Positions 22,037 through 30,950 are shown, counted from the first letter of the stretch. The stretch: 34,247 nt of DNA from Bacteroidetes/Chlorobi group bacterium MS-B_bin-24 (GCA_003731685.1 RCNO01000010.1:7100-41346), one strand, 5' to 3'. A program made the numbers and translations. Notes: a model not told the origin generated them from the sequence alone.

Positions 22037-23969
22037 TCTCTTTTTCCAACTTTTGTGCGACAAATTCTTTCACAGTTTTGCCTTCCACTCTACCCCGAAG
22101 AATTCGCATAATGTAGCCGGTGAGTATCTCTGCTCTCTTTTCGTTATGGTATATTCTGTTTTGGGATAAGAATTCCACTGCTTGATTATACGCCTGTTCT
22201 AATTCATCATTGGTTGCGGGATACAGATGGCTTGGAATTTTATCGCATTCACCTCTCATAGCAAATTCAATTGCACTAAAAACCCCAGTGCGAAGAATTT
22301 CCCCTTTCGAATACATTGCAAAAATTGTCCTTATTTGCTCATTGGTTAATACTTTCGTTTTCAATCCACGCTTTTCAAGGAAAGGCAAAAATTCTAAGAA
22401 AATTCTGACAATAAAATTTGGATGAATGCGAAATTTTTCGACCAATTCCTTAATGAGCAAATATCTATCGGAAGTACAAATTCTTTTGATTGCAGAAGGG
22501 GGGAAACCGAAAGCCTCGCACCATTTGACTCTATCGCTGAAACTTTCTTTTAGCTTCAGTCGAAGTCGCTCGACCCTACTTTTAGATATATTTATGTGGG
22601 GTAAATCTGTGTCGGGATACATTCGTTGTGGACCGGGAAGCACACGCTCGAAGGCAGTTGTTCCTTCGGGCAAAGCCCTTCGGCTTTCTGATGGAACCCC
22701 TATGGTTGCCTCGTATGCGCGATTTTTGATTTCTTCGATAGCAATTTGAACATCTTCGGGCGGCCCCCAAACAATTACGAAGCCATCGTTGCTTGTTGCA
22801 CCAATAAATTTCTTTGTCTTGTCGATTTCTTCGCGGGAAATAGTATTATCGATAATATCGGAAACAATGATGTTCGGGTAATCGGTTAGGCAAGCAATGA
22901 CTTTAACTCTTTCGGATATTTCTTGAGCGAATGTTGTATATCGCTGGGTGGGCCATTTCAAAAAGCCTGCCCAATTGGGCAGTTTAATGCAATAAACCTC
23001 ACCATTATTTTTTATTGCTTGCTGGATTGGATAAAAGAAAGTGTGCTTGAGAACATTGTGAAGGTCGTAAACTGTCGCTTTAAAATTCTCCGGGGTAATA
23101 TTCCTTGTATGCAAGGCATCGCGCAGACGAAGAAGGTTCCATTGCCGCAAAGCTTCGTTGTATCCCAGAATAGGTATTTTACTTATTTTATCGACCCCTT
23201 TGATTTCGCAGCGCTCGGAACCATTTATGCTTATATTCAAGTCCATTCGCAAAGTTCCGCTCCCTTTGCGAACTTCTCCGGTTGCCAAAAACTCATTTCG
23301 AATTGCCTCGGCAAATTCTTTTACTTCCTGGGGCGAAGTAAATGAGGGCTCGGTAACAATTTCAATCAAAGGGATGCCCAATCGGTCGGTGAAATATTCT
23401 CTAATATGATACTTGTCCGAAATCTCGCGTGCCGCATCCTCTTCCAATGTGATTTCGGGGAAATGGATTTTCTTCCCTTTGAACTCGTAAAACCCTTGAA
23501 GTCCAATCATAGCAGTGCGTTGATACCCGCTTGGAATACTGCCGTCCAGATGATACTTTCGGCAAACATAGATTTCATCGACAATCTTGGCGTTAAATTT
23601 CAAACAATAATATATTGCAATATCAAGAGCATCTTGATTGATTTCAAATGGGGGACTCTGGTCGAGTTCGTATGTGCAAATTGTATCGCGATTTATCTTG
23701 TAAATAATTTGCTTTTGACTTTTAAACTCCATAAGAATCGAGGGGTCTATTTCCCCAAGCTCCGACAAGGCAGGTCGAAGCGTTCGAGCAATTTCAATAT
23801 GAAAAAAATCGTCGTATGGCGGATGGGGGGCTGGACACCGACAAAACAACTTCTGGCGAGTATCCAACTGCTGATGGATTTCCAACCCCGCCCGAAAACC
23901 TATCGCCCTATAATCATTTTCCGTTATCTCTTCAAAATCTTTGAACAACAAAGTACTCATAATTGCCAT
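22017..23969 (-). CDS. gatE: Glutamyl-tRNA(Gln) amidotransferase subunit E (archaeal type)
   Basis: The kinase/transamidase subunit of GatDE, which phosphorylates and amidates the glutamyl group on tRNA(Gln). The 650-residue length and motifs fit GatE, not the ~480-aa GatB: GLEIHQQLDT (28-37), LFCRCP (41-46), YHLDGSIPSGYQRTAMIG (139-155), RKGSGTLRMDLNISI (234-248), an AspRS-like insertion domain (about 290-420), and ESRRALPEGTTAFERVLPGPQRMYPDTDLP (428-457), the GatE-specific block. A helical YqeY-like tail follows. Start: ATG 23969 gives MAIMSTLL; the next ATG at 23960 is 20 nt from the -7 box at 23981-23988, the same distance as at several other genes here, so it may be the true start. It is followed by, and overlaps, gatD. 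Confidence 0.95.
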   Translation of the reverse strand: MAIMSTLLFKDFEEITENDYRAIGFRAGLEIHQQLDTRQKLFCRCPAPHPPYDDFFHIEIARTLRPALSELGEIDPSILMEFKSQKQIIYKINRDTICTYELDQSPPFEINQDALDIAIYYCLKFNAKIVDEIYVCRKYHLDGSIPSGYQRTAMIGLQGFYEFKGKKIHFPEITLEEDAAREISDKYHIREYFTDRLGIPLIEIVTEPSFTSPQEVKEFAEAIRNEFLATGEVRKGSGTLRMDLNISINGSERCEIKGVDKISKIPILGYNEALRQWNLLRLRDALHTRNITPENFKATVYDLHNVLKHTFFYPIQQAIKNNGEVYCIKLPNWAGFLKWPTQRYTTFAQEISERVKVIACLTDYPNIIVSDIIDNTISREEIDKTKKFIGATSNDGFVIVWGPPEDVQIAIEEIKNRAYEATIGVPSESRRALPEGTTAFERVLPGPQRMYPDTDLPHINISKSRVERLRLKLKESFSDRVKWCEAFGFPPSAIKRICTSDRYLLIKELVEKFRIHPNFIVRIFLEFLPFLEKRGLKTKVLTNEQIRTIFAMYSKGEILRTGVFSAIEFAMRGECDKIPSHLYPATNDELEQAYNQAVEFLSQNRIYHNEKRAEILTGYIMRILRGRVEGKTVKEFVAQKLEKENGSNWI

Positions 23970-23980
23970 AAATTAAAATG

Positions 23981-23988
23981 CAAAATTA
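23981..23988 (-). promoter_or_regulatory. Putative -7 box (TAATTTTG) for gatE-gatD
   Basis: Minus-strand TAATTTTG lies 11 nt before ATG 23969 and 20 nt before ATG 23960. The gap of about 180 bp to the upstream permease gene also suggests that gatED has its own promoter. No -33 TTTG was found. Confidence 0.38.
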
Positions 23989-24147
23989 AGAATTAACGAC
24001 TGCGTGAAGGGGATAAAAAACTCATAAAATCAGTTTTGTTGGAATTTACTTCGATTGCTCAGAACACTTAAGTGTGAATACTCCCCAAAGAATGAAGATG
24101 TTTTACAATGATGATTGTAAAGTAGAAAAAAACGACTTAGAGAAGCG

Positions 24148-25377
24148 TTATTCATATCTCAGGGCTTCGATTGGGTCGAGGTTGGCGGCGCGGTACGCAG
24201 GGTATGTCCCAAAGGCAATACCAAGTATTGTACAAACAATTATGCTTAGAACTACCCAAGGCACTGGAAAGAACAAGGGCAACTTGATTGCATTGCCAAG
24301 GAGATAGCCGCCAAGCACACCAAAAATTATCCCGAATAATCCGCCAATCTGCGAAAGTGTGATTGCTTCGAGAATAAATTGCCAAAGTATCCAGCGACGC
24401 CTTGCCCCAACAGCTTTGCGTATCCCGATTTCACGAGTTCGCTCCTTGACCGCAACAAGCATAATGTTCATTATTCCAACTCCCGCGGCAACAAGTGCGA
24501 ACCCGCCCGAAATAAATCCAAAAATTGAAAGGAAATTGACAAAGCTCCCAAATTGCTGGGAAATGGTTTCGTTCGTTTCGAGCTCGAATGTGTTTGCTTC
24601 CCAAGGCTTTACATTGCGAATCACACGCATATTGCCAATCACTTCGTCCATTGTCGCCTGAAGCATTTCTTTGCTAATGGCTTTAACGGTGATTTGCAAA
24701 GACTCTTCCCAAGGAGAAGCAAAATATTTTAGGAAATTCGTGATTGGGATTATAACCATATTATCTTTGCTTTGACCAAGCAAAGCCCCACGCGTTTTTA
24801 GTATCCCAATTACAGTATACTTCTGATTTTTAATGGAAATTTCCTTGCCCAAAGGATTAACATTTGGAAAAATTTTAACAACGATATCATTTCCAATTAT
24901 CGCAACATTTCGGTTGTAATCTATATCCTCTTCGATAAAAGTTCTACCAAATTCCACATCAATCGAATTGGTTATAAAGAAATTCGGGTCGGCGCCCGTA
25001 ACATAGACATCGGGGTCGGTGGAAAGATTACCAGCGTTAATAGTCATACCAAAAGTGTAGGAATGAGCAGAAATCCAAGGGGTGGAATTAGTCATTCGCA
25101 CCAATTCTTTGTATTGACGATAAGTTATTGGCTTACGCTGTCGATATTTATACCAAGTATTCCCTGTTTGTATCGATGGGAGCCGTTGTATCCAGAAAGT
25201 CGTCTCGCCAATTTCTTCCAGCTGTGCCAGCACAGCTTTTTCGAAAGAATTAATAAGAGTTCCTGCAACGATTAAAGCAAAAACACCTATCGCAATGCTC
25301 AACAGAGTCAGAAATGTTCTCAACTTATTTGTTCGAATCGAATCAATTGCTTGGTAAATGCTTTCCGTAAAGTCCAT
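24148..25377 (-). CDS. MacB-like ABC transporter permease (second of pair)
   Basis: A 409-residue FtsX/MacB-type permease. Architecture: cytoplasmic lead, TM1 (about 20-42), a large periplasmic MacB-core-like domain (about 45-275), then three C-terminal TM helices within the FtsX domain (about 280-409). The coupling-region motif VKERTREIGIRKAVGARRRWILWQF and the terminal AANLDPIEALRYE are typical of MacB permeases. The nucleotide-binding domain is absent; it is supplied by the separate ATPase gene of the operon. It is the last gene of the operon, 8 nt after the sibling permease, and the two share the family scaffold, so they likely form a heterodimer. Confidence 0.92.
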   Translation of the reverse strand: MDFTESIYQAIDSIRTNKLRTFLTLLSIAIGVFALIVAGTLINSFEKAVLAQLEEIGETTFWIQRLPSIQTGNTWYKYRQRKPITYRQYKELVRMTNSTPWISAHSYTFGMTINAGNLSTDPDVYVTGADPNFFITNSIDVEFGRTFIEEDIDYNRNVAIIGNDIVVKIFPNVNPLGKEISIKNQKYTVIGILKTRGALLGQSKDNMVIIPITNFLKYFASPWEESLQITVKAISKEMLQATMDEVIGNMRVIRNVKPWEANTFELETNETISQQFGSFVNFLSIFGFISGGFALVAAGVGIMNIMLVAVKERTREIGIRKAVGARRRWILWQFILEAITLSQIGGLFGIIFGVLGGYLLGNAIKLPLFFPVPWVVLSIIVCTILGIAFGTYPAYRAANLDPIEALRYE

Positions 25378-25385
25378 AACCGCTC

Positions 25386-26648
25386 CTACTCGTACCTTAA
25401 TGATTCAATTGGGTCGACCCGAGAAGCCCTCAACGCTGGCAAAAAGCCAGCAAGAATGCCAACAAAGATAGCAACAATTGAAGCAATAAATACAAAATCC
25501 GCTGGCAAAAATGGCTGCAAAAAGCCAGTTTCGGGCACAAATTTAGGCAATATCTTTGCAACAGCAAAAACAAGAATCGAACATACAACGACAGAAGTCA
25601 TTGCACCCGCAAAGCAAAGGAATGCAGATTCGATAATAAACTGCAATAAAATCGAACGATTTTTGGCTCCAACCGATTTACGGATACCGATTTCTTTCGT
25701 CCTTTCGGCAACCGATACAAACATTATGTTCATAATGCCAATAATACCAACAACGAACGAAAGAATAGTCATACCAATTCCAATCCCCCAAACATACAAT
25801 CGGAAAGTAGAGACAATCTCCTCGAATGCTTTCGTTTCGTTAATAGAAAAATCATCCTCTTCCCAAGGTTTCAAGTTGCGAATAGCCCGCATCATTCCGC
25901 GTGCTTCTTCGCGAACTTCATCCATACGGTCGATACTTCCCGCTTTGATACCAATCGAGACGCTTCGGCGGTGCTCTCCTCCACCAAAAAGTTCCAAAAA
26001 GTTTCCAATCGGGATGTAGATTCTATTATCGATAAAATCCATAAGCAATGTGCCTTGACGCTTAACCACGCCAATGACCTCGAGCTTTCTGCCCATAATT
26101 TTGATTTCTTTGCCAATTGGGTCTTGGTCGGCGAAAAGTGTTTGAGCCACCTTGTATCCAAGAACAGCAACGGGGCGAGTTTCTCGTTCATCGGCTTGGG
26201 AGAAAAATCTACCCTTTTCGACATCCCCCGAAGGAATTCTACCAAAATCGGCTGATGTTCCAGCAATACTAATTCCAGAATAAACAATGTTGTTTGCCTT
26301 AACTTGTGCGTTCCAAGCACTGGCAAGCGGAACAGCAACTTCGGGAAGGGTAAGTCCCGAAATTAATTGTTTCGCCTGTTGGTAAGTGATGTCTTTTCGG
26401 TTGCGAATTTCCTTCCAACGTTTCCCGCCCGACCAATCCCATTTATCTATGTACAACATATCCTCGCCGATAAGATTGATTGAGTCCTGAAGTGCTTTGT
26501 CCAAGCCCGAAATTGCCCAACCCATCAGAACAACGAAGGAAATGCCAATCACCACACCAAGAGTTGCCAAGAACGCACGAAGTTTATTTGCCCAAATCGA
26601 TTCGGCCGAAATTCGAATGCTTTCTTCGATTTCCGCAAGGATTTTCAT
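25386..26648 (-). CDS. MacB-like ABC transporter permease (first of pair)
   Basis: A 420-residue permease paralogous to the following gene: N-terminal TM (about 20-42), periplasmic core domain (about 45-285) and FtsX domain with three TMs, including [25 protein letters not shown] and [14 protein letters not shown] at the C-terminus. Its start overlaps the ATPase stop by 4 bases (ATGA), so the two are translationally coupled. MacB-type machines use mechanotransmission: ATP hydrolysis drives the periplasmic domain against an adaptor to push substrate through a TolC-like duct. Substrate unknown. Confidence 0.93.
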   Translation of the reverse strand: MKILAEIEESIRISAESIWANKLRAFLATLGVVIGISFVVLMGWAISGLDKALQDSINLIGEDMLYIDKWDWSGGKRWKEIRNRKDITYQQAKQLISGLTLPEVAVPLASAWNAQVKANNIVYSGISIAGTSADFGRIPSGDVEKGRFFSQADERETRPVAVLGYKVAQTLFADQDPIGKEIKIMGRKLEVIGVVKRQGTLLMDFIDNRIYIPIGNFLELFGGGEHRRSVSIGIKAGSIDRMDEVREEARGMMRAIRNLKPWEEDDFSINETKAFEEIVSTFRLYVWGIGIGMTILSFVVGIIGIMNIMFVSVAERTKEIGIRKSVGAKNRSILLQFIIESAFLCFAGAMTSVVVCSILVFAVAKILPKFVPETGFLQPFLPADFVFIASIVAIFVGILAGFLPALRASRVDPIESLRYE

Positions 26649-27388
26649 TCGTTAACCCCCTCGAAAACAAACCGATGATGATTCATTTCGTCGGATTCTA
26701 TCAAACCATCGCGAAGACGAACTATCCTTTGTGCGTGTAGAGCAATATCGCGTTCGTGAGTTACAAGCACAATCGTGTTTCCTTCGAGCCAAAGCTTATG
26801 GAAAATCCTCATAATATCTTCCCCGCTTTTGGAGTCAAGGTTTCCCGTGGGCTCATCGGCAAGAATAATAGAAGGATTAGTAACCAACGCCCTTGCAATC
26901 GCAACTTTTTGCTTTTGCCCACCAGAAAGTTCATTTGGTTTGTGGTTAATTCTGTCGCCCATACCAACAGCATTCAAAGCATTCATTGCCCGCTCGAGCC
27001 GAATGTGTTTCGGGACCCCTGCATAGATTAAAGGAAGCTCAACATTTTTCAAAGCGCTCGCCCGAGGCAAAAGGTTGAACATCTGGAATACAAAACCGAT
27101 TTCCTTGTTCCGTATCTCTGCCAGTTCATCATCATCAAGTTCGCCTACATTAATTCCCTTCAAGTAATACGCTCCGCCGGTTGGAGTATCCAAACAACCA
27201 ATGATATTCATCAAAGTCGATTTACCTGAGCCCGAAGGTCCCATTATTGCAACATATTCGTTTTTGTAAATCTTCAAATTGATGTCCCGCAAAGCAAAAA
27301 CCTGTTCAATACCAACTTGGTACACTCTCGATATATGTTGCAAATCGATTAATGGTTGTCTATCTTGGCTATTATTATTCTTTTCCAT
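26645..27388 (-). CDS. ABC transporter ATP-binding protein (MacB/LolD type)
   Basis: A 247-residue cytoplasmic ATPase. Walker [10 protein letters not shown] (50-58), Q-loop Q102, signature LSGGQ (154-158), Walker B IILADE with D178 and E179, and H-loop H211 (VTHERD) are all intact, so it should be active. The [40 protein letters not shown] segment is typical of the MacB/LolD export subfamily. It powers the two permeases encoded directly downstream, and starts 6 nt after the adaptor gene. Confidence 0.97.
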   Translation of the reverse strand: MEKNNNSQDRQPLIDLQHISRVYQVGIEQVFALRDINLKIYKNEYVAIMGPSGSGKSTLMNIIGCLDTPTGGAYYLKGINVGELDDDELAEIRNKEIGFVFQMFNLLPRASALKNVELPLIYAGVPKHIRLERAMNALNAVGMGDRINHKPNELSGGQKQKVAIARALVTNPSIILADEPTGNLDSKSGEDIMRIFHKLWLEGNTIVLVTHERDIALHAQRIVRLRDGLIESDEMNHHRFVFEGVNE

Positions 27389-27394
27389 TTCTGT

Positions 27395-28675
27395 TTACGA
27401 TTTTTTTACAAAACGGGTTTTTGTCGAATCGACTTTAATTGGCGAGCCGTCTTTCAACAATTTGCTAACAGCCATAAAACTGCCCGAAATGACTTCGTCG
27501 CCTTCTTTCAAGCCTTCGATAATTTCAATATAACCTTTATCGCTTATTCCAGTTTTAACTTTGACCATCTTAGCTTTGCCTTTGTCGTTCAAAAAAACTA
27601 CCGACGGTGGAGCTTTGGTCTTCTCCTTAGGCTCTTCGGTCTTCTTCTCGATTTCGCCCGAAGCAACGTCGGTTGCAAGATTCCCGGCTTCCAAACGAAC
27701 TGTCACAGCCTGCAATGGAACTGCAAGAACATTTTCTCGGACATTTGTTCGGATTTCGGTGTTGCAACTCATTCCCGGTCGGAGCCGATTGTCGGGTTTC
27801 AAAAAGCGAATCTTCACCTTGAAATTCGTAACCTCGTCCTGAGTTCCAAGTCGGCTTGTAATTGCACTATGCCCCGTTTCGACAACTACGCCTTTGTACA
27901 CTTCGTTTGGGATTGCATCAACTTCGATTTCGGCAGTATCGCCAACTTTGACATTGACAATGTCGTTCTCGTCTACTTCAACAATTGCATTCATCACAGA
28001 AAGGTCGGCAATTTGCATAATCTCGGTGCCAGCCATCTGTGCAGTTCCAACGACTTTTTCGCCTTTTTCGACAGAAAGAGAAGTTACAATTCCATTTATT
28101 GGTGAGTAAATAACTGTTCGTTCGTAGCTTTTTTGCATTTGTTTGTAGGCAGAAAGGGCTTGTTGGTAGCGCGACAAACTTGCGTTGTAATTTGCAACAG
28201 CACGGTCGAAATTTGCTTTTGCCAATTCGAATTCCTGTTTCGAGGCAAACTCCTTCTTGTAAAGTTCAGTAACTCGCTTGAGTTCACTTTCTGCACGAAT
28301 TTTTTCGGCAAGCATAGCTTCGGTTTCGAGCTTGGCTGCCTCGGCTGCAGATTTAAATTGCTCAAGCTGAGTCTCGAAAATGTCAGGCTTGATTCTGACA
28401 AGCAACTGCCCTGCCCGAACTGTATCGCCTTCGCGTACTCCAAGGTAAATGATTTCGCCACTGGTCTCCGACGAAATCTTTACACTCGTCTCGGGTTGTA
28501 TCTTGCCTACTGCCGAAACCGTCTGCACTATCGTTCGCCTTTCAACTTTCGCCGTTGTTACTTTAATTACATCGTCCTTTTTGCCCGCAACAAATGCTAC
28601 GACAACTAAAATGATTACTGCAATAATAATTCCAAAAACTATAAGTCTCTTTTTCTTCGATTTTTTCTTTACCAT
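27395..28675 (-). CDS. MacA-like periplasmic adaptor (HlyD/RND membrane-fusion family)
   Basis: A 426-residue membrane-fusion protein. A basic N-terminus leads into one TM anchor (about 11-30), followed by the first half of the barrel-sandwich (GKIQPETSVKISSETSGEI...VREGDTVRAGQLLVRI, about 57-92), a long alpha-helical hairpin (about 95-185), the second barrel-sandwich half (SPINGIVTSLSVEKGEKV), a beta-barrel domain and a C-terminal membrane-proximal domain. It should bridge the MacB-like permease pair and the TolC-like protein. It is spaced 10 nt from the RDD gene upstream and 6 nt from the ATPase downstream. Confidence 0.93.
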   Translation of the reverse strand: MVKKKSKKKRLIVFGIIIAVIILVVVAFVAGKKDDVIKVTTAKVERRTIVQTVSAVGKIQPETSVKISSETSGEIIYLGVREGDTVRAGQLLVRIKPDIFETQLEQFKSAAEAAKLETEAMLAEKIRAESELKRVTELYKKEFASKQEFELAKANFDRAVANYNASLSRYQQALSAYKQMQKSYERTVIYSPINGIVTSLSVEKGEKVVGTAQMAGTEIMQIADLSVMNAIVEVDENDIVNVKVGDTAEIEVDAIPNEVYKGVVVETGHSAITSRLGTQDEVTNFKVKIRFLKPDNRLRPGMSCNTEIRTNVRENVLAVPLQAVTVRLEAGNLATDVASGEIEKKTEEPKEKTKAPPSVVFLNDKGKAKMVKVKTGISDKGYIEIIEGLKEGDEVISGSFMAVSKLLKDGSPIKVDSTKTRFVKKS

Positions 28676-28685
28676 TTTTCACCCT

Positions 28686-29438
28686 TTATTGTTTTTCCTC
28701 TTCTTTAACTTCGGCATCAAAAATTTTCCCTTCCTTTAAATTCTGTAGCTCTTCTAAATCATCGACTTTAAACACAGTGGTCTTTGCAATGATGTCCTGA
28801 ATATTTTGCCTATTGCGACCCAAAATAAGAAAGAACCCAAAAAACAGAACGAAAGCCCAGATAGAATTGATTGTGTTAATAATTGAAAGACTTGTAATTA
28901 TCCCAAGTAAATTCAATACACCGCTCGAATTTTTCACAACATAACGAATCCACAACTGCCTCGATGAAGCATTTTCACCATCGGTGTTTGCGATTTTAAG
29001 ACCAAGAATATATTTGCCCAAAGATACCCCAGCGATTGCTTCTGAAAGAAAATAGAAAAACGTTAACACAGAAGGAATAGCCAGATTAATCAAATTGCTT
29101 CCAAAAAATTCGTTCTGAAGTAATTTAATTGTTTCAGCATCGGTGCCTGCGTTTTTAATTTCTTGCAAAAAATCACCGTAGGCAGACAAAAAGCCGTCCA
29201 GTTTGTAAATCACAAGAACAATTACACTAATCAAAAGAAAATCTACTAAGGAAGCAAGGAAACGCTTCCCAAACCTTGCACGAAATTCCAACGTTTGCTC
29301 GGTTGTAAATTGCTTTTGAAGATTAGAAAGGCGAAGTTTTTCCTCTTCGGGAAGTTTCTCGAAACAAGCCTTGCAAATCAATGGCGTTGCAAAATAAAAT
29401 GTCGATGGATAATCATTTTGGCATTTTTCACATCTCAT
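28686..29438 (-). CDS. RDD-family membrane protein with N-terminal zinc ribbon
   Basis: A 250-residue protein with two parts. The first ~30 residues contain C3-x-x-C6 and C22-x-x-C25, a likely zinc ribbon. From about residue 55 an RDD domain follows, with the RFGKRFLASLVDFLLI motif and about three to four membrane helices (around 62-84, 115-137, 185-210). RDD proteins have been linked to ion transport or membrane assembly, but their roles are poorly known. The gene lies inside the exporter operon between the TolC-like and MacA-like genes, with 10-nt gaps on both sides. This implies a role with the exporter, though co-location is the only evidence. Confidence 0.85.
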   Translation of the reverse strand: MRCEKCQNDYPSTFYFATPLICKACFEKLPEEEKLRLSNLQKQFTTEQTLEFRARFGKRFLASLVDFLLISVIVLVIYKLDGFLSAYGDFLQEIKNAGTDAETIKLLQNEFFGSNLINLAIPSVLTFFYFLSEAIAGVSLGKYILGLKIANTDGENASSRQLWIRYVVKNSSGVLNLLGIITSLSIINTINSIWAFVLFFGFFLILGRNRQNIQDIIAKTTVFKVDDLEELQNLKEGKIFDAEVKEEEKQ

Positions 29439-29448
29439 AATTAACCTT

Positions 29449-30795
29449 TTATTTGTTTGTAAGCAATCCTATCGTGTAAAGAAGCTCTTTTTGAGCAAGA
29501 TAATAGCCATAAATTGCATTTATTTGGTTTATTTGTGCATTCACAAGCAAATTGTTGGCTAAAAGGTAATCGGTTACGCTGGCAGAACCAACGTTGTAAC
29601 GTTCGCGGGCACTTTGGAAATTTTTTTCGGCTGCTTCGACCGACTTTTTGGTTGCCGATAATTGCTTCTCAGCAGCGTCAAGATTATTGATTGCCTGAAT
29701 AAGCTGCGATTTTATGTTCTGCACGAGTTGAAGCTTCTGTGTTTCCAGTTCAACAATCTGGGCTTTGGCAAGCTCAATCTGGTAATTGGTCTTAAAGTTT
29801 TCGAAAATTGGAACTCGAAGAGCCAGCCCAACAAAAGACCTGCCCAACTCCGAGAATTTGTTGAATTCATTGTTTGCCCACGACCAACCACCATAAGCCG
29901 AAAGCGTTGGAAAATAGTTCGCACGCGCAATTGTAAGATTGGCTTGGCTGGCTGTGATTTGCTGTTCCAAAGCAAGCAAGTCCTTCCTGTTCGATAATAC
30001 TTTCGGCAGGACTTTTTCGAGAACAACAAATTGGGAACGAAATTGGGTAATCTCTTCTTCGGAATATTCCAAAGGTATATCCTTTTCCGAAATTTCAATG
30101 TTTATGTCTGGCTCCATACCCATTGAGGAAAGAAGAACCGCCTTTGCATTCTTTAAATCATTTTCAGCTTGAATGATTAAAATCTCCTTGTTTGCAAGTT
30201 CAGCTTCTTGGGATAATACATTGGTAATAGGAATCGAGCCTGCTTCGAAAAGCGCCCTCACCCTTTCGAGTTCTTTCTGTCCAAGCTCAAAATCTTTTCG
30301 CCTTGCTTCGAGTATTTTAGTTAATCGTAGAGCATTTATATAGGCACGATAGACCCCAATCTCAATTTCCGAGATGGTTTGTGAATAGGACGAAAAGGCA
30401 GAATTAAGCTTTTCTTTCGCCGAATTGTATTGTGCTTCACGGTTGAAGCCGTCGAAAAGGTTGTAATTCAGCGAAAGGGACATATTGTAAGAATTTGGTT
30501 CGATTTTGCCTACAACAATAGTTTGCCCACCGATGTTAATCTTTTGCCCGGCTTCGACATTCAGCTGGCGAGTATAGCCCATATTAAAAGTAGCAGAGGG
30601 CAAAAAGTTGCCAAAGGCAGAAGTAATTTCCGCTCCCGCAGTCGAAATGTTTGCTTCTGCAACTTTCAAACGAGGATTCTTTTGCCGCGCTATCTTCAAA
30701 CACTCGCTAAGAGTAAAAACTTGGGTTTGCCCTTTTTCCTGTGCAATTAAAGTAAATCCATAAAACAGAAAAAATAAAATAAAAACCTTTTTCAT
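29449..30795 (-). CDS. TolC-family outer-membrane efflux protein
   Basis: A 448-residue outer-membrane channel protein. A signal peptide (MKKVFILFFLFYGFTLIAQ, cleavage near residue 19) is followed by two homologous OEP repeats of long alpha-helices and membrane strands; landmarks are FTLSECLKIARQKNPRLKVAEANI near the start of the first repeat and RARYNVGSASVTDYLLANNLLVNAQ near the end of the second. It should trimerise into the outer-membrane duct for the adaptor and permeases encoded downstream. It is the first gene of the six-gene operon. Confidence 0.93.
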   Translation of the reverse strand: MKKVFILFFLFYGFTLIAQEKGQTQVFTLSECLKIARQKNPRLKVAEANISTAGAEITSAFGNFLPSATFNMGYTRQLNVEAGQKINIGGQTIVVGKIEPNSYNMSLSLNYNLFDGFNREAQYNSAKEKLNSAFSSYSQTISEIEIGVYRAYINALRLTKILEARRKDFELGQKELERVRALFEAGSIPITNVLSQEAELANKEILIIQAENDLKNAKAVLLSSMGMEPDINIEISEKDIPLEYSEEEITQFRSQFVVLEKVLPKVLSNRKDLLALEQQITASQANLTIARANYFPTLSAYGGWSWANNEFNKFSELGRSFVGLALRVPIFENFKTNYQIELAKAQIVELETQKLQLVQNIKSQLIQAINNLDAAEKQLSATKKSVEAAEKNFQSARERYNVGSASVTDYLLANNLLVNAQINQINAIYGYYLAQKELLYTIGLLTNK

Positions 30796-30819
30796 TTTCT
30801 CCCTTGCATTGGCTCAAAG

Positions 30820-30827
30820 CAAAAATA
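30820..30827 (-). promoter_or_regulatory. Putative -7 box (TATTTTTG) for the exporter operon
   Basis: Minus-strand TATTTTTG lies 24 nt before the tolC-like ATG at 30795. No -33 TTTG at standard spacing. The 33-nt palindrome copy 5 lies about 90 nt further upstream. Confidence 0.38.
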
Positions 30828-30916
30828 CGGATATAGAGGCAAAAAGTTGCATAAAATATTGAGATTTGTCAAAATTGTATTTGGTCATACTTTTTCGACT
30901 TAAAACAATTCATAAA

Positions 30917-30950
30917 AGACATCGGATGTTTCCAAAAACATCCGATGTCT
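30917..30950. repeat. 34-nt dispersed palindrome, copy 5
   Basis: AGACATCGGATGTTT (30917-30931) and AAACATCCGATGTCT (30936-30950) form a perfect 15-bp stem with loop CCAA. It lies between the stop of the large T9SS protein gene (31050) and the start of the exporter operon (30795), both on the minus strand. Confidence 0.9.

Noticed and set aside
22037-22063. TTG start nine codons upstream for gatD
   Set aside because: An in-frame ATG at 22036 is available and gives the expected GatD N-terminus; the TTG would lengthen the overlap with gatE without any clear ribosome-binding site.
22017-23969. GatE as bacterial GatB
   Set aside because: The length (650 aa) and the AspRS-like insertion are GatE features; no gatA or gatC is nearby.
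375-30950. The ACATCGGATGT palindromes as a CRISPR array
   Set aside because: The copies are single, thousands of bases apart and not separated by spacers of uniform size.
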